From contig OZ023183.1 in the NCBI GenBank assembly GCA_963995505.1, positions 14,504,671 through 14,568,670 on the forward strand: a DNA stretch of 64,000 bases, written 5' to 3'. This DNA is from Hypericum androsaemum (taxonomy: Eukaryota > Streptophyta > Magnoliopsida > Malpighiales > Hypericaceae). Shown here piece after piece: positions 57,041 to 64,000 of this stretch. A model generated the notes under the pieces. That model was given only the letters and a program-made list of their open reading frames with translations, was not told the origin of the DNA and did not search any database. The translations under genes and the position numbers were made by a program. How positions within the stretch are numbered: position 1 is the stretch's first letter; each line of letters opens with the position of its first letter.

Positions 57041-58314
57041 CTACTTCTCACCGTCGTCTCTTCTTCACAGTCGGACTCTGGCCTGCTCCTCATCGGCGTC
57101 GGAGTGGTAGTCGATGTTGGACTCGTGGCAACATCATCAGCGTCAAATATGAAACCATAGATTTTTAATTAGGGCCCGGACTTGGGAGAGAAAGAATGAG
57201 GGAGAAAGGAGAGAGGCAGAGAAAATGAGACGAGAATGAGGGAGGAGGAGAGAGAAGAAAGGAGGAAAGAGAGAGATGTGTTAATAGACGAAAATATCCC
57301 TGGATGATTTAAACTATTGGATCTCCCTTGTGAAATTTTGAATGATGTGGACATCCATGATGCCATCCCGTCCAGTACGAGAGTCTCCTATTAGGGTCTG
57401 TACCTAATCCGCTCCTTTCATTATCTTTACATAAGTTAGATTGCATGAGAAATTAAATGTTAAATATTTTATTTTCAAAATGCCAGTTCGTATTCCCTTA
57501 TGTGAGAAATTAAATGTGAATTACTTGCATAAATTTAGATATGTACATATTCCAAAACTCACCAAAAATTAGATTAGATGTAGATAATTAATCTGACATT
57601 ATGCTTACAATACTTTCATTTTATATTATATTAATAGGTGCTTTGCGAATCTGCGACACGCCAATTTCTTCCGAAAAATAGTCGATAACCTATAGTTTCA
57701 TATAAATTAAAAATAGTGCCTTTCAAAAAATTAAGTTGGCTTGTAATATCTCCATTATTGATATGATAATCTTATCTATCTATTCAATAGTAGTGAAAGG
57801 AGTGAGAAAGTTAAGTCATCAATTTTCTTTATAATATTGATAATAGGAATGTTAAGATGATTTTTATTTATTTTTTAAACTATTAATGATAAAAAAAATT
57901 GTGATTACGATCTTATTTTATTTTTGCTGTTCAGAGTCGAACAAATCTATCATCGATTCTTTAAGATCTGCTATCCCAAACAGACTCTAAGTTGGGAATT
58001 CAGATTTCTCAAAAAACAATTCAGTTTATCCAATCTTGTCTCAGTACTCGCCCTTGAACTTCATCAGTTCCTATTGTATTGTTATACACGGGAAAAAAAA
58101 TTATGACGGAAGTCGAACGCTCTCCTCGCAAATATAATAAGCAAATCCAATTGTGAAGTAGGAGAGAGTGAAATAAAACATGTTTTGGACCACACCGTAT
58201 TTTAAAGTCGGACAATTGGTACAAGAATCCATAAAAAGGCTACAGAGAAAGTTAAAGGCGAAAAGAAAAGATATGGAACGAAGGTGGTCTCTTTTTTGAA
58301 GTGGAACAAAGCTG
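57041..58314. other. Intergenic DNA with a purine-rich tract
   Basis: 57175-57280 is almost pure A/G on the plus strand (GGGAGAAAGGAGAGAGGCAG and similar). No gene recognised on either side of it. Confidence 0.45.
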
Positions 58315-58319
58315 GTTTC

Positions 58320-58532
58320 TCTTGAGATTGTAGAGATAAGGAAGCCCTCCACTAATTACGTGATTGCATGTATCTAAACAGGAAGTCCTAGCAACATTAA
58401 AAAATCGTGTCTTTGTGAATAGGCAGGAGTGCATAGGGTCGTAACCCTAACGTGTAAAACCTAAATGTCTGTTATGTTGTATATAAGCAGCTATCGACTA
58501 ATGAGAAGCCATCGAGCTATTCAAATTTTTCA
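58320..58532 (+). repeat. 5' LTR of copia E
   Basis: Contains a TATA-like TATATAAG (58480-58487) and the CAGCTATCGACTA(A/G)TGAGAA stretch shared with the 3' LTR. It starts TC, not TG. Confidence 0.88.
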
Positions 58533-58544
58533 TGATATCAGAGG
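58533..58544 (+). other. Primer-binding site of copia E, slightly changed
   Basis: TGATATCAGAGG directly follows the 5' LTR and matches the initiator tRNA-Met site TGGTATCAGAGC at 10 of 12 positions. Confidence 0.75.
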
Positions 58545-58561
58545 GGGTTTGAAAAACATAC

Positions 58562-59730
58562 ATGCGGACAGTCTGTCAAAGTAGTGCGGAGATGTCAACA
58601 AGCAGCGTAGAGTTCGAGAGAAGAGAAGGCGAGGAGAATGCATCGCTACCATCATCCGGAGCTGTTGACGCACAGTCACCCTACTACATCCACGCCTCGG
58701 ATAATCCGGGGCACATCTATGTCAGTGATCTCCTTTATGACAGCAACTATGGGGAGTGGATCACTGACAGGACGAACACCCTATTTGCCAAGAACAACTA
58801 TGGTTTCGTGGACGGGACGATGCCATGTCCGTCTTTGTGGATCTCGCCAGAGTACTCATTATGGATGTGATGTGACACCATGGTAAAAAGATGGCTGAAA
58901 AGCACCATGGTAAAAGGATGGCTGAAAAGCGCCATGGAGAAGGACATCTGATCGAGTATGCAGTATGCGAAGACAGCAGTCGAGATATGGACTGCCCTAG
59001 AGGAGAGCTTCGGGAAGGAAAGCGCCCCACGAGCCTATGAGTTAAGGCGCGCGATATCGCAGCTGTGACAGGAGAAGTCGAGTGTCTCAGCTTTCTACAC
59101 GAAGATGAAGGGCCTTTGTGCAGGATGCACCTGTGACATCTCAAAAAATATATCGGGCATGAGGGAGAAAGAGAGGCTCTATGATTTCCTCATGGGTCTC
59201 GACGAGGCTTTTGGATTGGTGAAGACGCAGATCTTGAGCACCACCCCAGCGTTGACCCTTGGAGCGGCTTACCATCTGGTGGCCGAGGATGAGCAGCAAA
59301 GAAAAATGTATGTTGTGCATCGCGCAAGCGCGGAGGGAGCAGTGTTTCAAGTTGGAGGAAATTAGGGTGGTTCCCAGTGTAACAAACTGGCGAAGGGCGA
59401 AAAGCCAATATGCGAGCACTGCGGAAAGATAGGGCACACAGAAGACGGATGCTTTGAGTTGATCGGGTATCCACCAGGTTGGAACAAGCGTGGAGAACGT
59501 GATATTGGTCCAAGGCAAGGAAAACTGCAAGTTATTGGTAGTCCCTGACCAAAGGCGGCTCAAGTTGCACGAGAGGAGAGTCTCGTGCCGGGCCTGAGCA
59601 AAGAACAATACGCGAACCTGATGAAGTGCATAGGTGAAGATGGTGAGACGAACCGGGTAAAGAGTGAACCGGTGGTGAATATGGCTGGTAAGGACTTTCA
59701 AACTCATGGCTGGTAAAGAGCATATATTTC
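58562..59730 (+). pseudogene. copia E gag, broken
   Basis: The first open part (58562-58870) has SPYYIHASDNPGHIYVSDLL, AKNNYGFVDGTMP and SLW, the N-terminal gag motif of this copia group. A TGA at 58868 and further stops follow. Later parts are VEIWTALEESFGK, FYTKMKGLC, FLMGLDEAFGLVKTQIL and a zinc knuckle CEHCGKIGHTEDGC near 59420-59461, followed by FELIGYPPGW. A 27-bp in-phase duplication (58876-58902 and 58903-58929) repeats nine codons. Gag would form the particle. Confidence 0.9.
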
Positions 59731-61030
59731 AGACGTAGCATTGTTTGAATGAAAAATTGAGCCAACACCACATATGCCAATTAAGATCCTGAATGGCAAA
59801 AGTATTCCAGTTCAAGGGATTGGTGACATGAAATTGACTAATGATGTTACCTTGAATCATGTGCTTTATATACCCAATTTTAAGTGTAATTTGATTTTGT
59901 CGTATGACAAGAGACCTAAACTGTGTCCTCACATTTCTCCTTGATTATTGCATTATACAGGACTTACCAATGAGGAACTCGATTGGTCTAGGTAGGCAGT
60001 ATGATGGGCTGTACCTCTTCCCTATCGTACAAGATGGTGGGGCGGTAATGTCAGTGCAGCGGCGGGGATATTATCAACTGTGGCATCGGCAGTTGGGGGA
60101 TCCATCTCGTGATAAGATGTTGCATCTTTCTTTTCTTTATGATCAAGTGAACAATGATATATGTGATTCTTGTTTGAGAGCCAAACAGACAAGGCTTTCA
60201 TTTCCTATTAGTTCAATAAAATTGGTAGCATATTTTAATTTACTTCATTGTGATATTTGGGGACCGTATCGCACGGCATCATTGACTGGGGCAAAGTATT
60301 TCTTCACCATAGTGGATGACTTCAGTTGCGGAACATGGGTATATTTAATGCGACAAAAGTCAGAAGTATGAGATATACTACGAAGTTTTTGCAAGATGGT
60401 TGAAACACAATTTAATGACAAAGTGAAAGGCATATGTAGCAATAATAGAGCAGAATTCAAGTCTAGATGTATGCAAAAATTCTACTTTAATTCGGGGATT
60501 GTTTTACAGATATCTTGTGTTGACACACCACAACAAAATGGTATGGTCGAACTCAAGCATAGGCATATCCTCGAGACAGCCCAAGCGCTTCAGTTTCATA
60601 CAGGCTTACCCATTACATACTGGGGGAAATAAGTCTTGATGGCGGTCTATTTGATCAACCGGATGCCTTCAATGGTAATCTAGCACAAAACACATATGAG
60701 GTTATGTTTGGGAAGCTAATAAAATATAAACAACTGAGAAGTTTTTGGTGTCTTGTTTATATGCACCAGCACACCTCCAACAAGTTCTGTGAGAGGGGGA
60801 GGAGTTGCGTGTTCTTGGGCTATCCAAATGGGCAGAAAGGATATCGAGTTCTTGATCTAAAAATTGGCAAGACGCTTACTACCCGAGATGTGATCTTCGT
60901 CGAGGATCAATATCCATTTGCCCAAATAACAACGGATAGGCAGGAGGCGAGTCACGATGTAAAACCTGATATGGTAATCAAAGATGAAGCGGATATACCA
61001 CAGTTCAGATGTCCTCCGACGACCGAAGAG
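59731..61030 (+). pseudogene. copia E protease remnant and integrase, broken
   Basis: I find no D-T-G catalytic motif before PIKILNGKSIPVQGIGDM (near 59780), so the protease active site seems to be deleted or lost. Integrase has QLWHRQLGDPSRDKM (near 60075) and CDSCLRAKQTRLSF (zinc binding), LLHCDIWGPY (first Asp, near 60245) and a damaged GICSNNRAEF where SDNGxEF is expected. Then comes TPQQNGMVELKHRHI with the expected Glu. The C-terminal FWCLVYMHQH and VFLGYPNGQKGYRV follow. Stops at about 60368 and 60630 break the frame. Confidence 0.88.
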
Positions 61031-61210
61031 GAACAAGACATTTAGGATATAATCAATGATATTGGGGAAAATGATGAAGAGGTGGTAGAGAAAATGCCTG
61101 AAGCAGGAGGTCGACCGCAAAGAGATCGAAAGATGCCAGTGCACTTGATCGAATATGAATTACCGCCCTCTATCGCCCCACACTAGCCTAGCCAAACTTC
61201 GGGCAATTCG

Positions 61211-62768
61211 ATGGTATATCCATTGTCCCACTTTGTGAGTTATAAGAATTTTTCACGCTCATATAAGGCTTTACTGGTGGCCATCACTTCTCATGATGAG
61301 CCAACTAGTTTCCATGAAGTAGCTAAACACCAACATTGGCGAGAAGTAATGGTACAGGAAATCAAGGCTCTTGAATCGAATGGGACATGGGTGCTGCAAG
61401 ATTTGCTCGACGAAAAGAAAGCAGCAGACTCAAAATGGGTCTACAAAGTCAAGTTTCGACCAGATGGAGAAGTTGAGCGATACAAAGTAAGATTGCTTGT
61501 TAGAGGATTTACGCAAATTAAGGGAATTGATTTTCATGAGACGTATGCACCAATGGCAAAATTGACTACCTTACGGTGTTTGCTCGATGTTGCAAGAGGA
61601 AGTTTATTTTAAGATACCGCAAGGTTTCAACAAGCCGGGAGAAACAAGGGTATGTTGACTGCGAAAGTCACTATATAATCTACGCCAAACATCACGAAGT
61701 TGGTATAGCAAGTTCACCAATGCCTTGTTTAAAGAGGGATTCGTACAATGTAGAGTGGATCACTCATTGTTCATGCATAAGAACGGACGGGTTACAGTGA
61801 TGGCGTTAATCTATGTAGATGATGTAATATTGGCAGGCACTGATGAGCAAAAGATCAAGCATGTCAAGGTATATTTGGACGAGAAGTTTGGAACAAAGGA
61901 CTTAGGTCCGTTGAAGTTTTTCTTGGGCATAGAAGCAGCGAAGACACCCCAAGGGTTGGTACTAAGCCAATGCAAATACGTATTGGGCATCTTGCCAGAA
62001 TGTGGTAAGCAAGGCAGCAAGCCGGCTACATTTCCCACGGAGAAAAATCACCGATTTCAAGAAAATGAGGGGGCTGAGATAGAAGATCAAGGTCGATATC
62101 AGAGGCTGATAGGGCGGCTTGTGTATTTGGTCGTGATACTGCCCGATCTAGCATTTATGTTTGGCGTACTAAGTTAGTTCGTGAGCTCGCCACGTCAGGA
62201 GCACATGGTTGCAGCTGACCGTGTGGTCAAGTACCTGAAGGGAACGATCGGTCAAGGAATATTATCGAGGGCAGATGAAGGTACGAAGCTGATGGCATAC
62301 TGTGATGCAGACTGAGGAGGCTATCCAAGTACGCGACGATCACGAGCGGGTTATTATCTGTCCTTCAGAGGCTCCCATGTATCTCGGCGCAGTAAGAAAT
62401 AATCTGTAGTAGCGCGATCATTGGCGGAAGCAGAATATAGAGCGATGGCTACTTCGGTTAGTGAGGTTATTTGGATATGTTGGTTGCTCGACGAGCTAGG
62501 CATGGCACAAAGGGGAGCAACGCCGTTGCATTGTGATAACCAAGCGGCCATACATATTGCGATGAACCCGGTGTTTCACGAACATACAAAATACGTGGAA
62601 ATAGATTGTTATTTCGTGCGAGAAACTGTGCAGTCCAATGAAGTTGTGCCGAAGAAAATCGCAACGAAAAACCAGTTAGTATATATTTTTACCAAGGCAC
62701 TAAGGAAGGAGAGATTTTGGCTTCTATTAGGCAAGCTGGGCGTCATCAACCTACACACTCCACCTTAA
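61211..62768 (+). pseudogene. copia E reverse transcriptase and RNase H, broken
   Basis: RT: HWREVMVQEIKALESNGTWV near 61335, DSKWVYKVKFRPDGEVERYK, LVRGFTQIKGIDFHETYAP. The segment between LDVA (about 61590) and QGFNKPGE (about 61620) lacks the palm motif with the first catalytic Asp, so it is deleted. YVDD is kept (LIYVDDVILAG, near 61810), as are LGPLKFFLGIEAA and the connection. RNase H: AYCDAD, stop, GGYPSTRRSRAGY; SLAEAEYRAMA and HCDNQAAIHIA near 62530. The frame ends at 62766-62768, just before the polypurine tract. Confidence 0.9.
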
Positions 62769-62775
62769 GGGGGAG

Positions 62776-62975
62776 TCTTGAGATTGTTGAGATAAGGAAG
62801 CCTCCACTAATTACGTGATTGCATGTATCTCAATAGGAAATCCTAGCAATATTAGGAATAGTATTTTTGTGAATAGGCAGGAGGGTATTGGGTCGTAAAA
62901 CCCTAGATGCTTGTAATGTTGTATATAAACAGCTATCGACTAGTGAGAAAGCCATCGAGCTATTGAAACTTTTCA
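62776..62975 (+). repeat. 3' LTR of copia E
   Basis: 200 bp, TCTTGAG...TTTTCA. It differs from the 5' copy by scattered substitutions and short gaps, roughly 10% by eye. Confidence 0.88.
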
Positions 62976-62980
62976 GTTTC

Positions 62981-64000
62981 TATGCAAAAAAGAAGAAGAA
63001 AAATATATATTTTAATGTCAGGTAATTATATCGATTTACACACCACCAAAAATATGATTTAATAATGTCTCTTGATGAGAGAATCTTTCACCTCGTTCAA
63101 TAAAGAGAGTAGGGGAAATGTCGAAGCACGAGGAGTGGGATCTAGAGCACCAATTCGACTCACTTGTTAGTTTTGGACAATATGTAAGATAGTGATTGTT
63201 GTGTTTAATTAGAAGAGAGAGACTATTAACAACCTAAACTAATATAAACAAACTTAGGTAACCAAGAATAGTAGTGGGCAAGGCAACCACATGAACACAA
63301 CCCTCCTAACTAAGTCTCTCATGGGCTTATTACGCTCGTGGTGGGCCTAGGTAAACTAAGGCATGGCGCTTCATGGCTAAATACTTCACGCCACAAAGAA
63401 GGTATTAGGGGGGTCCCAGCGAAAGCGTCACTCACACCCAATGTTGGTGAGTTGTCAACGTCACCTAGGTGTCGAGACTACCACAACTTACCCTCCTAAA
63501 GCTCACTCATTAATGCATCACCCTTGGGCCAATTACACACTACCATTTCTGGCAAAGTCTATTTTCGTGGCTAAGTCTGTCGGGTAAATGTATAGTCTAG
63601 CGGTTAGGCTTTTCCATGCTCCCCTTCAAGGCTAAGTACTTCGAGTCACGCTACAATCGATTGGGAAGGACTCTAGGTCGTTACTAGTGCTACCCGTCCC
63701 TAGGTTCCAATGGAGGTCCATTACCCAACGCATTACGCCCTCTAACCGCTACACACTCTACATCCAAAAGCCCATTCAAGACCTAGGTCATTGGGTACAT
63801 TCAAGGGCACCCAACCAACACACAACTACTCACATATCCATAAACACAAACTCAATATTAATTAAGGCAAACTAGTGTCACAAGCATGAAATTAAAGAGA
63901 GAGAGTTTATAAAAGCTCAATCAAGTCTTCAAGCATCCAAGCTCTTCCTCCTCCTTCAATGCCGTAGCTTGCTTCCTTTAGAGAGAATGGGAGAAGTGGA
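62981..64000. other. Unassigned stretch to the window edge
   Basis: Less AT-rich than the rest of the intergenic DNA, with no frame over 62 codons and no recognisable domain. The texture (short C/T-rich plus-strand runs, TGGGCC and AGGTCG motifs) suggests an LTR or non-coding part of another retroelement continuing beyond the window, but I cannot show it. Confidence 0.3.

Larger units (their letters stand above)
58320..62975 (+). mobile_element. Ty1/copia element E with short LTRs and target duplication
   Basis: LTRs of 213 bp (58320-58532) and 200 bp (62776-62975), both starting TCTTGAG and ending TTTTCA. The flanks are GTTTC (58315-58319 and 62976-62980), an exact 5-bp duplication. Internal order: primer site, gag, a damaged protease region, integrase, RT with a deleted palm segment, RNase H and the polypurine tract AAGGGGGAG abutting the 3' LTR. 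There are many stops and frameshifts. Confidence 0.92.

Overview
The window reads as nuclear DNA of a flowering plant, most likely a eudicot. It is AT-rich and gene-poor and crowded with decayed LTR retrotransposons, Mutator-like DNA elements and LINE-type insertions. I see no bacterial operons, rRNA or tRNA genes, or CRISPR arrays. Only two genes look intact, both on the minus strand: a single-exon 332-residue six-pass membrane protein at 4248-5246, and a two-exon R2R3-MYB transcription factor (311 residues) at 33038-34497. Nearly everything else recognisable belongs to transposons or is a broken gene fragment.

Layout. 1-2231: 3' half of Ty1/copia element A, ending in its LTR. 2232-4055: a block whose pieces recur in the same order at 27050-31545. 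4248-5246: membrane-protein gene. 5760-6110: a Mutator-like terminal sequence with an inverted partner at 25735-26010. 6389-16440: minus-strand copia element B, split inside its RNase H by a 7.2-kb Ty3-type element (7334-14577) that has gag and protease but no reverse transcriptase. 16757-24590: three partial tandem copies of an unrecognised multi-exon gene; the third is split by a 2.7-kb solo LTR (19686-22414) and by a 1-kb Mutator-like element carrying a captured gene piece (22707-23705). 24823-31545: LTR remnants, minus-strand copia element C (27437-30936), and the second copy of the 2232-4055 block. 31546-34640: an (AT)n tract and the MYB gene with its upstream side. 34920-45156: intergenic DNA with a short LINE tail, a 0.9-kb retroinserted sequence (37895-38790), a second long-TIR element (39582-40672) and a tandem repeat of about 319 bp (43678-44670). 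45162-50959: copia element D with an exact 5-bp target duplication, a deleted 5' end and many stop codons. 50965-58314: intergenic, with a LINE tail, a 23-bp minisatellite and a roughly 180-bp duplication. 58320-62975: copia element E with short LTRs that begin TC instead of TG. 62981-64000: unassigned.

The two genes show no sign of acting together. The clearest history is in the insertions. Nesting and target duplications order several events: copia B before the Ty3-type element, and the gene-fragment array before the solo LTR and the Mutator-like element. Coordinates of element ends rest on eye alignment of repeats and target duplications and may be off by a few bases where these are imperfect.
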